NCBI RefSeq assembly: GCF_014191875.1
Contig: NZ_JACHXD010000007.1
Coordinates: 186,001 to 250,000, forward strand
DNA: 64,000 bases
Source: Pseudoduganella violacea
Lineage (GTDB): Bacteria; Pseudomonadota; Gammaproteobacteria; Burkholderiales; Burkholderiaceae_D
Direction of reading: 5' to 3'
Of the stretch, positions 30,974-39,063 are shown in pieces (the first letter of the stretch is position 1; every line of letters begins with the position of its first letter). A model generated the notes under the pieces. That model was not told where the DNA came from and searched no databases. It saw only the letters and a program-made list of their open reading frames with translations. Both the position numbers and the translations under genes were made by a program.

Positions 30974-31525
30974 ATGAAAATCACCCAACATGTATTGCTC
31001 GCCTCCCTGCTGGGCGTGTCGCTGGTGGCTGGCGCCGCCGTGCTGAAGACCGATCCGGCCAAGACCAGCGTGTCGGCCGTGTTCAAGCAGATGAATGTGC
31101 CGATCGAATCGAAGTTCAAGAAGCACAATATCGTCATCGACTATAACGCCGCCACCCCGGACGCCTCCAAGGCCTCGGTCGAAGTGGAGACCGCCAGCCT
31201 CGATCTGGGCGAGGCGGAAATGAACAAGGAAGTGGCGAAGAAGGAATGGTTCAACTCGGCCCAGTTCCCGAAAGCGACCTTCGTCTCCAGCGCCATCAAG
31301 AGCGCCGGCGCCGGCAAGCTCAATGTCAGCGGCAAACTGTCGATCAAGGGCAAAACCGCCGACGTCACCTTCCCCATCGTCGTCAAGACCGAAGGCGGCA
31401 AGCAAGTGTTTGAAGGCGCGCTGCCGATCAAACGCCTGGCCTTCAATATCGGCGAAGGCGAATGGAAGGATACCGGCATGGTTGCCGACGAAGTCACCAT
31501 CAAGTTCCACGTTGTAGCCCAATAA
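30974..31525 (+). CDS. YceI-family periplasmic protein, paralog 1
   Basis: 183 residues from ATG 30974 behind an ACAGGAG ribosome site. Signal peptide about 1-21; the mature part is a lipocalin-like YceI fold, thought to bind isoprenoid lipids. It lacks the cysteine pair present in the two other YceI proteins of the window and is the most divergent of the three. Middle gene of cybB-yceI-yceI. Confidence 0.9.
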   Translation: MKITQHVLLASLLGVSLVAGAAVLKTDPAKTSVSAVFKQMNVPIESKFKKHNIVIDYNAATPDASKASVEVETASLDLGEAEMNKEVAKKEWFNSAQFPKATFVSSAIKSAGAGKLNVSGKLSIKGKTADVTFPIVVKTEGGKQVFEGALPIKRLAFNIGEGEWKDTGMVADEVTIKFHVVAQ

Positions 31526-31546
31526 CCCGCACGTACAGGAGACTCA

Positions 31547-32116
31547 ATGAAATCCAAGCTTTTGATCGCAGGCCTGATCGCCGCCGCCGCTACCGGTTCC
31601 GCCCTGGCGGACACCTATAACATCGACCCGACCCACACCTACCCCAGCTTCGAGGCAGACCATATGGGCCTGTCCGTCTGGCGCGGCAAATTCGGCAAGA
31701 CCACCGGCACCGTGCAGCTGGACCGCGCCGCCAAGACCGGCAGCCTGGATATCGTGATCGACGCCGCTTCGGTCGACTTTGGCCTGGAATCGATGAACGC
31801 CCATGCGCGCAAGCCGGAAATGTTCAATGTCGAGAAATTCCCGAAAGTGACCTACCAGAGCAAATCCTTCAAATTCGAAGGCGACAAGCTGGTGGCCGTG
31901 AACGGCGAGCTGACCATGCTGGGCGTGACCAAGCCGGTGACGCTGACGGTCAATAAATTCAAATGCATCATGCACCCGCGCCTGAAACGCGAAGTGTGCG
32001 GCGCCGACGCCAGCGCCGAATTCAAGCGCACCGACTTCGGCCTGAACTACGCCACTCCAGCTTTCGCGCCGGAAGTGAAGCTGGCCATCCAGGTGGAAGC
32101 CATCAAGGCCGAATAA
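31547..32116 (+). CDS. YceI-family periplasmic protein, paralog 2
   Basis: 189 residues: signal peptide MKSKLLIAGLIAAAATGSAL then the YceI core starting TYNIDPTHTYPSFEADHMG. Two cysteines lie in FKCIMHPRLKREVCGAD (about 141-157). It closely resembles the third YceI at 47816-48388, including this cysteine region. Last gene of the cybB cluster, followed by a strong terminator. Confidence 0.93.
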   Translation: MKSKLLIAGLIAAAATGSALADTYNIDPTHTYPSFEADHMGLSVWRGKFGKTTGTVQLDRAAKTGSLDIVIDAASVDFGLESMNAHARKPEMFNVEKFPKVTYQSKSFKFEGDKLVAVNGELTMLGVTKPVTLTVNKFKCIMHPRLKREVCGADASAEFKRTDFGLNYATPAFAPEVKLAIQVEAIKAE

Positions 32117-32140
32117 GCCCCCCGTACCGAACCCCTCCTC

Positions 32141-32177
32141 GCCCCCGGCGCTCGCCCGAGCCCCGGGGGCTTTTTTT
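32141..32177 (+). terminator. Intrinsic terminator after the cybB-yceI-yceI cluster
   Basis: GCCCCCGG (32141-32148) pairs with CCGGGGGC (32163-32170), followed by T7. Confidence 0.88.
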
Positions 32178-32272
32178 GTCCTTCCTCTGCCGCCGCGCAA
32201 ATCCCCCATGCGTGCCGCGCGCTACCGTTACAGGCAAGCCATTGGATACCCCACCCAAGCTGGATACACTCA

Positions 32273-32484
32273 ATGCAAGCCCTGTTCATCGAACTTCCCG
32301 CCTTTGCAAGGCTGCGGGAACAATATCTGGATGATGAGGCCTACCGGCAGCTCCAGGCCGACCTGCTGCGCAATCCGGAACCCTCTTTGACAAGGATGAG
32401 GCTGATAATTTAAGCGCCGATCAATGCAGGCTGCTGCGCCAGCGGCTATTTGCGGAAATCGCGGCAAGAGAGGTCGAATCATGA
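32273..32484 (+). pseudogene. Decayed RelE/HigB-like toxin gene with internal deletion
   Basis: The frame from ATG 32273 reads MQALFIELPAFARLREQYLD and on to LLRNPE, the normal N-terminal third of a RelE/HigB-type toxin, then stops at 32411. A second frame from 32383 reads LFDKDEADNLSADQCRLLRQ to the stop at 32482, the normal C-terminal part. The central catalytic portion (in relatives, a stretch ending in ...FWLFTLYDKDE) is missing at the junction near 32380. The second frame's TGA overlaps the antitoxin ATG, as in intact modules. Confidence 0.8.
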
Positions 32485-32795
32485 ACAAACGCAACCTATT
32501 CTCGGAAATGATGGAAGGCTTCGACGCTCTGCAAGCTGAGCGCGAAGGCAAGCTGACATTGAAGCGCACCTCGCTGGAACATCGGCCCATGCCGCGTTTA
32601 AGCGCCGAGGAAGTGGCAAATATTCGGCGCAAGTTGAACGTATCGCAGCAGGTATTTGCACGTCAGCTGCGTATCGAGGCACGCACAATCGCCAACTGGG
32701 AGCAGGGAATATCGCGGCCGAATGCCCAAGCCTCGATTCTGCTCAAACTGGTGGAATGCTATCCCGAATTGCTGGACAAGATAGGCAAACTCTGA
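32481..32795 (+). CDS. XRE-family antitoxin (HigA/NadS-like), orphaned
   Basis: 104 residues. The helix-turn-helix is in the C-terminal half: LSAEEVANIRRKLNVSQQVF, then the recognition helix around EARTIANWEQG (about 52-80). The N-terminal FSEMMEGFDALQAEREGKLT is typical of antitoxins paired with RelE/HigB toxins. It is intact, while the toxin upstream is deleted; its start overlaps the toxin stop (ATGA). It may still repress its own promoter or bind other toxins. Confidence 0.88.
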   Translation: MNKRNLFSEMMEGFDALQAEREGKLTLKRTSLEHRPMPRLSAEEVANIRRKLNVSQQVFARQLRIEARTIANWEQGISRPNAQASILLKLVECYPELLDKIGKL

Positions 32796-32902
32796 GACAG
32801 CGCACGGTACGCTGCCGCACCAAGCGGCGGGCGGTGGACGAGGTACACTGTAAGCAGGGCCGGGCTGTGCCCGGTGGCCTTTCGTCAACTATCTGAAGGG
32901 GA

Positions 32903-33178
32903 ATGAACATGAGCTTCATTATCTGGATTGTTGTAGGCGGCATCCTGGGCTGGCTGGCCAGCCTCGTGATGCGAACCGACGCGCAGCAGGGTCTGTTCCT
33001 GAATGTCGTGGTCGGCATCATCGGCGCCCTGCTGGGCGGCTGGCTGCTGTCTCCCTTGTTCGGCGCCGGCACCATCAATGCCGATGATTTCAGCCTGATG
33101 TCACTGCTGGTGTCCTTCCTGGGCGCCGTCGTCCTGCTGGCCATCGTCAACCTGATCTTCCGCGGCCGCGTGCGCTGA
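32903..33178 (+). CDS. GlsB/YeaQ/YmgE-family stress-response membrane protein
   Basis: 91 residues, three hydrophobic helices with glycine-rich packing: IIWIVVGGILGWLASLVM, FLNVVVGIIGALLGGWLLSP and LLVSFLGAVVLLAIVNLIF. This is the transglycosylase-associated protein family (PF04226), small inner-membrane proteins of unclear function induced by stress. A second ATG six bases on (32909) is equally possible; a GAAGGGGAATG ribosome site precedes. Confidence 0.92.
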   Translation: MNMSFIIWIVVGGILGWLASLVMRTDAQQGLFLNVVVGIIGALLGGWLLSPLFGAGTINADDFSLMSLLVSFLGAVVLLAIVNLIFRGRVR

Positions 33179-33201
33179 CGGCGCCGTCCCACCCGCTTCG
33201 A

Positions 33202-33228
33202 GCCAGCGCCAGCGGCGTTGGCTTTTTT
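33202..33228 (+). terminator. Intrinsic terminator after the GlsB-like gene
   Basis: GCCAGCGCC (33202-33210) pairs with GGCGTTGGC (33214-33222, one G-U pair), then T6. Confidence 0.82.
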
Positions 33229-33348
33229 ATTGTGCGACGCAACAATATTCGGTGCCGCAGCTCTGCTCCCGCTCTGGAGCGCGCAGCCACCCACGGCGCA
33301 AGCCGCAAAATACCGAATTTCCTTCAGCGTTTAGCCCCGATTTTGGTG

Positions 33349-33377
33349 TTGACGAATTCCTGCACGGTGCGGATACT
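33349..33377 (+). promoter_or_regulatory. Sigma-70-type promoter for the S46 peptidase
   Basis: TTGACG (33349-33354), 17-bp spacer, GATACT (33372-33377). It predicts a leader of about 68 nt before ATG 33452. Confidence 0.6.
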
Positions 33378-33451
33378 CACGGATGCTCTTCAATCAAGTC
33401 AAAAGAGCACGCGCCGCTTCGACCACTTCATTCATCCAATCACACAATCGC

Positions 33452-35611
33452 ATGAAAAAAACACTGATCGCGCTCGCCGTTCTGAGCACCGCTTCCGCCG
33501 CCTATGCCGACGAAGGCATGTGGATGCCGCAACAGCTGCCCCAGATCGCCAAGGATCTGAAAGCCGCCGGCCTGAAACTGGACCCCGCTTCCCTGACCAA
33601 GCTGACCGAGTTCCCGATGGGCGCCATCGTCAGCCTGGGCGGCTGCTCGGCCTCCTTCGTCTCGCCGCAAGGCCTGGTGGTGACCAACCACCACTGCGTG
33701 TACAACAGCGTGGCGCAAAACTCCCGTCCTGAGCGCGATCTGCTGGCCAACGGCTTCGTTGCCCGTTCGCTGAAAGAAGAGCTGCCGGCCGCACCGGGCA
33801 GCCGCATCTTCGTCACCACCGAAGTGCTGAACGTGACCGACAAGGTAGTCACCGCCGACGTGGCCAAGCTGAGCGGCAAGCAGCGCTCCGACGCCATCGA
33901 GAAAAACCAGAAAGCCATCGTGGCCGAGTGCGAAAAAGACGCCGGCCACCGCTGCACCGTGTCCTCCTTCTACGGCGGCCTGGAGTTCTACAAGATCAAG
34001 CAGCTGGAAATCCGCGACGTGCGCCTGGTGCACGCGCCACCGGCCGGCGTGGGCAAATTCGGCGGCGACACCGACAACTGGATGTGGCCGCGCCACACCG
34101 GCGACTACGGCTTCTACCGCGCTTACGTGAGCAAGGATGGCAAGGCCGCCGATTACAGCGAAGACAATGTCCCCTACGTGCCGAAGCACCACCTGAAGCT
34201 GGCCAAGGAAGGCGTGAAGGAAGGCGATTTCGTGATGGTGCTGGGCTATCCAGGCCGCACCAACCGCCACCGTCTGCCGTCGGAAGTGGCCTACACCTTC
34301 GATTCGAACTATCCAGCCTTCGTGAAAGCGTCGGGCGAAAACCTGGCGATCATCGCGCGCGAAACCAAGGATGACAAGGACGCCGCCTTGAAATACGCGG
34401 GCCAGGTCGCCAGCATCAACAACTACTACAAAAACCGCCAGGGCATGCTGAATTCCTACGCGGGCAGCGACTTCCTGGCGCGCAAAACCGCCCAGCACAA
34501 TGAGCTGAAAGCCTGGGTCAACGCCAATCCTCAGCGCCAGAAGGAATTCGGCGCCGATATCGTCGCCGTGGAAAAACTGATCGCCCAGCGCGACGCCGAA
34601 ACCAAGCGCGATTTCAACTTGTCCTACGGCCAGCCACGCCTGCTGAGCAGCGCCCGTTCGCTGTACCGCCTGGCGAACGAAACCCAGAAACCGGACGCCG
34701 AACGCAAGGCCGGCTACCAGGTGCGCGATCTGCCGCGCTTCAAGTCCAGCGTTGCCGGTCTGGTGCGTACCTATGACGAGAAAGTGGACAAGGCCCTGGT
34801 CCTGCACCACCTGAAAAACTACCTGGCCCAGCCAGCCGCCGAGCATAACGCCTCCTTCAACGCCGCCCTCGGCCTGAAAGCGGGCATGAGCGAAGCGGAA
34901 CTGAAAGCGGCCATCGACACCCTGTACGCGGGCAGCAAACTGGGCGACGCCAAAGAGCGCGCCGCCTGGCTGGAAAAATCGCCGGCCGACTTCAAAGCCA
35001 GCAACGACAGCTTCATCAAGGCCGCCGTCGCCATGTATGAAGAGGGCTTGAAAGAAGAAGCCAAGGACGAAGAACTGGCCGGCAATATCCAGCAAGCCTA
35101 CGGCAGCTACATGAAAGCGAAGATCGCCTTCATGAAGACCAAGGGCCAAGCCGTGTATCCGGACGCCAACAGCACCCTGCGCGTGACCTTCGGCAAGATC
35201 GCCGGCCGCGACCACGGCGCCGACGGCACCACCTGGACCGCCTTCACCACCGTCAACGGCGTGGCCGCCAAAGCCACCGGCCAAGGCGAGTTCAATGCGC
35301 CGCAAGCCCAGCTGGAAGCCATCAAGAACAAGGACTTCGGCAAGTTCGTCGATCCTAAGCTGAAGACCGTGCCGGTCAACTTCCTGGCGACGCTGGACAT
35401 CACCGGCGGCAACTCCGGTTCCGCCGCGCTGAACTCGAAAGCCGAGCTGGTCGGCCTGGCCTTCGACGGCACGCTGGATTCCATCATCTCCGACTGGGAC
35501 TTCAACAAAGCCAACACCCGCGACATCCAGGTCGACCTGCGCTACATGCTGTGGAATATGAAGCACATCGACAAGGCCAACAACCTGCTGAAGGAAATGA
35601 GCGCCGAGTAA
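33452..35611 (+). CDS. S46-family dipeptidyl peptidase, DPP7-type
   Basis: Secreted or periplasmic serine exopeptidase that removes dipeptides. 719 residues with a signal peptide (about 1-19). The trypsin-like triad is visible as H81 in VVTNHHC and S655 in GGNSGSAALN; D is expected near 220. At position 673, which separates DPP7 (Gly) from DPP11 (Arg, acidic P1), this protein has Gly (FDG), so hydrophobic-P1 DPP7 specificity is inferred. Start ATG 33452 gives the signal peptide. Monocistronic, with a good promoter and terminator. Confidence 0.94.
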   Translation: MKKTLIALAVLSTASAAYADEGMWMPQQLPQIAKDLKAAGLKLDPASLTKLTEFPMGAIVSLGGCSASFVSPQGLVVTNHHCVYNSVAQNSRPERDLLANGFVARSLKEELPAAPGSRIFVTTEVLNVTDKVVTADVAKLSGKQRSDAIEKNQKAIVAECEKDAGHRCTVSSFYGGLEFYKIKQLEIRDVRLVHAPPAGVGKFGGDTDNWMWPRHTGDYGFYRAYVSKDGKAADYSEDNVPYVPKHHLKLAKEGVKEGDFVMVLGYPGRTNRHRLPSEVAYTFDSNYPAFVKASGENLAIIARETKDDKDAALKYAGQVASINNYYKNRQGMLNSYAGSDFLARKTAQHNELKAWVNANPQRQKEFGADIVAVEKLIAQRDAETKRDFNLSYGQPRLLSSARSLYRLANETQKPDAERKAGYQVRDLPRFKSSVAGLVRTYDEKVDKALVLHHLKNYLAQPAAEHNASFNAALGLKAGMSEAELKAAIDTLYAGSKLGDAKERAAWLEKSPADFKASNDSFIKAAVAMYEEGLKEEAKDEELAGNIQQAYGSYMKAKIAFMKTKGQAVYPDANSTLRVTFGKIAGRDHGADGTTWTAFTTVNGVAAKATGQGEFNAPQAQLEAIKNKDFGKFVDPKLKTVPVNFLATLDITGGNSGSAALNSKAELVGLAFDGTLDSIISDWDFNKANTRDIQVDLRYMLWNMKHIDKANNLLKEMSAE

Positions 35612-35627
35612 TCCCGCTCCCTTCCCC

Positions 35628-35665
35628 AAAAAGCCACGCCGCGGCAACGCAGCGTGGCTTTTTTT
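35628..35665. terminator. Bidirectional intrinsic terminator
   Basis: AAAAAGCCACGC (35628-35639) pairs with GCGTGGCTTTTT (35652-35663). It serves the S46 peptidase and the converging SMR gene. Confidence 0.88.
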
Positions 35666-35675
35666 ATTGCTGTGC

Positions 35676-35993
35676 TCAGGGCTGGGTGAGCTTGAGGCCG
35701 GCGATGGCGGCAATGATGGCGGCGATCAGCAACAGGCGCAGCGGGGCGGCGCTTTCGCCGTACAGCAGGATGCCGAGGGCGGCCGCGCCCGCGGCGCCGA
35801 TACCGGTGAAGATGGCGAAGGCGGTGCCGACCGGCAGTTGGCGCAGCGCCAGCGTCAGCAGCGCGATGGCGCCGTTGGCGCAGGCCAGGCCCAGGATGCT
35901 TGGCCAGAGTCGGGTCCAGCCATCGGCGTACTTGAGCGCGATGGCCATGGCGATGTCGACCAGGGCGGCGGCCAGCAGCAGGAGCCAGGCCAC
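35676..35993 (-). CDS. Small multidrug resistance (SMR) family transporter, atypical
   Basis: 105 residues, four membrane helices. The stretch LKYADGWTRLWPS aligns with the EmrE segment MKFSEGFTRLWPS, and TAFAIFTGIGAAGAAALGI with the EmrE loop region. The essential proton- and drug-coupling Glu14 of EmrE is Asp13 here (LVDIAMA). Start is GTG at 35993, just 2 bp after the GST stop, so it is translated with the GST. Substrate unknown. Confidence 0.88.
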   Translation of the reverse strand: MAWLLLLAAALVDIAMAIALKYADGWTRLWPSILGLACANGAIALLTLALRQLPVGTAFAIFTGIGAAGAAALGILLYGESAAPLRLLLIAAIIAAIAGLKLTQP

Positions 35994-35995
35994 CG

Positions 35996-36604
35996 TCAGT
36001 TCCCTTGCTGCCCGGCCAGCGCGCGCCGTACGGCGGGCCGCTGTTCGATGCGCGCCAGCCAGGCTTGCACCGCCGGCCAGGCGGCGATGTCGAGGCCCAG
36101 TTCATGATAGCTGTGCAGCCAGGGGAAGGTGGCCACGTCGGCGATCGAGTACTGCGCACCGGCCAGCCATTCGTTGCGCTGCAACTGGGTTTCCATCACG
36201 CCGTACAGGCGGCGCACCTCGCGTTCATAGCGTTCCAGCGCCTGGGCATTGTGCTCCTTGGTGCCGTGGCGGAAGTACCAGAGCTGGCCCAGCATCGGGC
36301 CGATGTGGGCCATCTGCAGGAACAGCCATTGCAGCACGCGGCTGCGCTCCTCGCCTTGCGCCGGCAGCAGGCGTCCCACCTTGTCGGCCAGGTGGATCAG
36401 GATCGCGCCCGATTCGAAGATGGCTTGCTCGCCGTCGACCAGCAGCGGAATCTTGTGGTTGGGGCTCATCTCGCTGAACGGCGCGAGATGCTGCTCGCCC
36501 GCGTTCAGATCGACGCGCCGAGTTTCATGCGCCAGTTCCAGTTCCTGCAGGGCGATGGCGATCTTGTGGCCGTTGGGCGTGTTGGCGGTGTAGAAGGTCA
36601 GCAT
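35996..36604 (-). CDS. Glutathione S-transferase, YfcG/Ure2p-like
   Basis: 202 residues from ATG 36604 (MLTFYTANTPNGHKIAIALQ). The TPNGHK motif with its Asn is typical of the Nu/Ure2p-like GST and disulfide-bond oxidoreductase group. Next come SPNHKIPLLVDGEQAIFESG (about 47-66) and YSIADVATFPWLHSYH in the helical domain. In a two-gene unit with the SMR gene, divergent from a LysR regulator. Confidence 0.92.
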   Translation of the reverse strand: MLTFYTANTPNGHKIAIALQELELAHETRRVDLNAGEQHLAPFSEMSPNHKIPLLVDGEQAIFESGAILIHLADKVGRLLPAQGEERSRVLQWLFLQMAHIGPMLGQLWYFRHGTKEHNAQALERYEREVRRLYGVMETQLQRNEWLAGAQYSIADVATFPWLHSYHELGLDIAAWPAVQAWLARIEQRPAVRRALAGQQGN

Positions 36605-36646
36605 GGCAAAGTCCTCATTCGATGGTCGATATGGGCAGTGTATGTT

Positions 36647-36660
36647 ATGCAAAAATGCAT
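36647..36660. promoter_or_regulatory. Putative LysR-type operator in the GST/lysR gap
   Basis: ATGCA-AAAA-TGCAT inverted repeat in the 92-bp AT-rich gap between divergent genes; a second ATGCAT overlaps the lysR start (36697). The position fits a LysR-type site, but this is inference. Confidence 0.4.
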
Positions 36661-36696
36661 TAAAATTAGAAAAATCAGCAGATTAATTCCGCAAAT

Positions 36697-37596
36697 ATGC
36701 ATAAACTAGACTGGGAAGACTTGCGCTGCTTTGCCGCCGTCAGCCGCGGCGGCAGCATTTCGGCCGCCGCGCGCGAGCTGGGCGTCAATCACTCCACCGT
36801 GCTGCGCCGCCTCGATGGGCTGGAGCAGTCGCTGGGCGTGCGCCTGTTCGAACGCTTCCAGTCGGGCTATGTGCTGACGTCGGCCGGCGAGCTGCTGCAC
36901 GATCACACGGGCGAGGTCGAAGAGCGCATCGAAACGGCCCAGCGCGCGCTGGGCGGGCTGGATGCGGAACTGAGCGGCGTCGTGCGCCTGACCACCACCG
37001 ACACGCTGGCCCATGGCTTGCTGATGCCCATCCTGCAGCGCTTCCGCCAGCGCCACCCGGCCGTGCAGCTGCAGCTGGTGCTCAACAACAGCTTCCTGAA
37101 CCTGACGCGGCGCGAGGCCGATATCGCCGTGCGCCCCTCCAACACACCACCCGATGCGCTCGTGGGCCGCAAGGCCGGCGTGGTGGCGAGCGCCTTTTAC
37201 GCTTCGCGCGCCTACCTCAAAGAATTGGACAAGCAGGGCATCGCGCGCGACGACTGGGCCGCGCAGCGCTGGGTGGCGCCGGACGAGAGCCTGAGCCATC
37301 TGAGCATGGCGAAATGGATTGCCGCCCACGTGCCGCCGCAGCACATCGCGCTGCGCGCCGACAGCCTGCTGGCCATGCGCGACGCGGCGCTGGCCGGAAT
37401 GGGCGTGGCCCCCCTGCTCTGCATGCTGGCCGAGGGCGAACGCAAGCTGGTGCGACTGGCCGCGCCGGAACCGCGCTTTCACACCCAGCTCTGGGTGCTC
37501 AGCCACCGCGACCTGAAACGTGTGGCGCGCATCAAGGCGCTGACGCAATTCCTGTACGACGAGCTGCGCGAAAATGCCCACGTTCTGCCGGCTTAG
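36697..37596 (+). CDS. LysR-family transcriptional regulator
   Basis: 299 residues: N-terminal winged helix with LRCFAAVSRGGSISAAAREL and NHSTVLRRLDGLEQSLGVRL (about 9-51), then a substrate-binding domain. It is divergent from the GST-SMR pair, which it probably controls by the usual LysR logic. The effector is unknown. Confidence 0.93.
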   Translation: MHKLDWEDLRCFAAVSRGGSISAAARELGVNHSTVLRRLDGLEQSLGVRLFERFQSGYVLTSAGELLHDHTGEVEERIETAQRALGGLDAELSGVVRLTTTDTLAHGLLMPILQRFRQRHPAVQLQLVLNNSFLNLTRREADIAVRPSNTPPDALVGRKAGVVASAFYASRAYLKELDKQGIARDDWAAQRWVAPDESLSHLSMAKWIAAHVPPQHIALRADSLLAMRDAALAGMGVAPLLCMLAEGERKLVRLAAPEPRFHTQLWVLSHRDLKRVARIKALTQFLYDELRENAHVLPA

Positions 37597-37642
37597 GTTA
37601 CATTCACAAATCGTTGTTCATTTACTCAAATAGGAGCTTCAC

Positions 37643-38209
37643 ATGGCCGATAAAAAAATCGCTGTTCTCGTTGGCAGCCTGCGCAAGGAATCGCTGAACC
37701 GCAAGTTTGCACAGGAGCTGATCGCCCAGGCGCCGGCGGGCCTGCTGCTGGAAATCGTCGAGATCGGCGATCTGGGCCTGTTCAACCAGGATCTGGACGA
37801 AACCGGCCCGCTGCCCGCCGTATGGACCGCCTTCCGCGCCAAGCTGAAAGCCAGCGACGCCATCCTGATCGTCACCCCGGAATACAACCGTTCGGTGCCG
37901 GGCGTGCTGAAAAACGCCATCGACATCGCTTCCCGCCCATATGGCCACAGCATCTGGGACGGCAAGCCGGTCGCGGTGATGTCGGTGTCGCCAGGCGCCA
38001 TCGGCGGCTTCGGCGCCAACCACCATGTGCGCCAATCCATGGTGTCGATGAACGCACCGGTAATGCCGGCGCCGGAAGCCTATATCGGCAACGCCGCCAG
38101 CCTGCTGGGCGAAGACGGCAAGGTAAGCAACGAGCGCACCAAGGAACTGCTGCAGAAGTTCATTACCGCCTTCAGCGCCTGGGCCGACACCAACGCGCCG
38201 AAAGCCTGA
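37643..38209 (+). CDS. NADPH-dependent FMN reductase (ChrR/YieF-like)
   Basis: 188-residue flavodoxin-fold oxidoreductase. FMN-binding motifs GSLRKESLNRKFA (about 11-23) and TPEYNRSVPGVLKNAID (about 76-92) are clear. Such enzymes reduce quinones, chromate or azo compounds; the natural substrate here is unknown. A TAGGAGC ribosome site precedes the ATG. Confidence 0.93.
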   Translation: MADKKIAVLVGSLRKESLNRKFAQELIAQAPAGLLLEIVEIGDLGLFNQDLDETGPLPAVWTAFRAKLKASDAILIVTPEYNRSVPGVLKNAIDIASRPYGHSIWDGKPVAVMSVSPGAIGGFGANHHVRQSMVSMNAPVMPAPEAYIGNAASLLGEDGKVSNERTKELLQKFITAFSAWADTNAPKA

Positions 38210-38227
38210 TGTTTTTCGGGGCGGCGC

Positions 38228-38887
38228 CTAGCGCGCCGCCTGCAAGGACGGGCCGCGCTGCGTGACCAGCTCGCGCCGCAGATCGCGGATCACCCGTTCT
38301 CCCCCCTGCCATAGCACGGCCATGTCGGCGCCGGGCAGGCGCTCGGCGATCTGCTCGGCCGTCTCCCCCTCATCGCCGCTGACATAGATGCGACAGCTGC
38401 GCCAGCCCTGCTGAAAATCGAGCAAGGCGCTCAAACCGCCATGCGCCGGCATCGCCGTCAAGCGCAGGCGCACACCGGCCTTGCTCACATCCAGCGCCTC
38501 GAAAGCCTGCAAGCCGTGCAGGCGGCGCAGACCCAGCTCGCGCAGGCGGCGTAGCGCCGTCTCCGGCCCCAGCAAGGGAACCGACATATAGGGTTGCTGT
38601 GCCAGCCGCGCCAATTGTTCATCGCTGGCGCGCGACAGCAGCAACAGGTCGGGACGCGGATCGGGCCAGCCCGAATCCGGCATGGCGGCGGGATCGAGCA
38701 AAAGGCGCATCAGCCCAAAGCGCACTGTCAGCACGGCTGGCCCGGCAAAGCCCAGGCCTTCGCGGCAGCCCGGCGCATCCTCCCGCCGCAGCGGCACGCG
38801 CTCCGCCGCGATGGGCGGCGCCGCTTGTGCCACCGCGGCCGATAACGCGGCAAGCACGATGATCGTCAGTTTCCCGGTTTGTGTCAT
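38228..38887 (-). CDS. Exported protein with a degenerate metallo-beta-lactamase-like fold
   Basis: 219 residues from ATG 38887, with a signal peptide (about 1-22, ending AVAQA). VLTVRFGLMRLLLDPA and then PDLLLLSRASDEQLARL follow the order of an UlaG-type beta-lactamase fold (a strand, LLDP, then the position where H-x-H-x-D-H should be). The metal ligands are absent: SRASDEQ replaces the His motif. It is therefore probably catalytically dead or has another role. Fold assignment is my inference and only moderately sure. Confidence 0.6.
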   Translation of the reverse strand: MTQTGKLTIIVLAALSAAVAQAAPPIAAERVPLRREDAPGCREGLGFAGPAVLTVRFGLMRLLLDPAAMPDSGWPDPRPDLLLLSRASDEQLARLAQQPYMSVPLLGPETALRRLRELGLRRLHGLQAFEALDVSKAGVRLRLTAMPAHGGLSALLDFQQGWRSCRIYVSGDEGETAEQIAERLPGADMAVLWQGGERVIRDLRRELVTQRGPSLQAAR

Positions 38888-38899
38888 GGCTGGCTCCTC

Positions 38900-38917
38900 C
38901 AAGGTCGAACAACCTTG
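38900..38917. promoter_or_regulatory. Inverted repeat in the leader of the MBL-like gene
   Basis: CAAGGT-CGAACA-ACCTTG, a perfect 6-bp inverted repeat 13 bp upstream of ATG 38887. It could be an operator or a hairpin near the ribosome site. Confidence 0.4.
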
Positions 38918-38942
38918 ATAGCACGGGCCAGGGACGGGCTAT

Positions 38943-38956
38943 CTGAAGCAGATCAA
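38943..38956 (-). promoter_or_regulatory. FNR/ANR-like box
   Basis: On the minus strand TTGATCTGCTTCAG, close to the FNR consensus TTGAT-n4-ATCAA in the first half and centre but with two mismatches in the second half. It lies about 56 bp upstream of the MBL-like gene. Confidence 0.35.
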
Positions 38957-39063
38957 GGCCTGGCGCGGCGCGGGCAAAACATGGCCGAAATGCTACAATC
39001 CCAGCCTCGATGGCGCATTTATCCAGTGCGCGTTCATTTCCCACCATCTCTGAGATCCAGACC

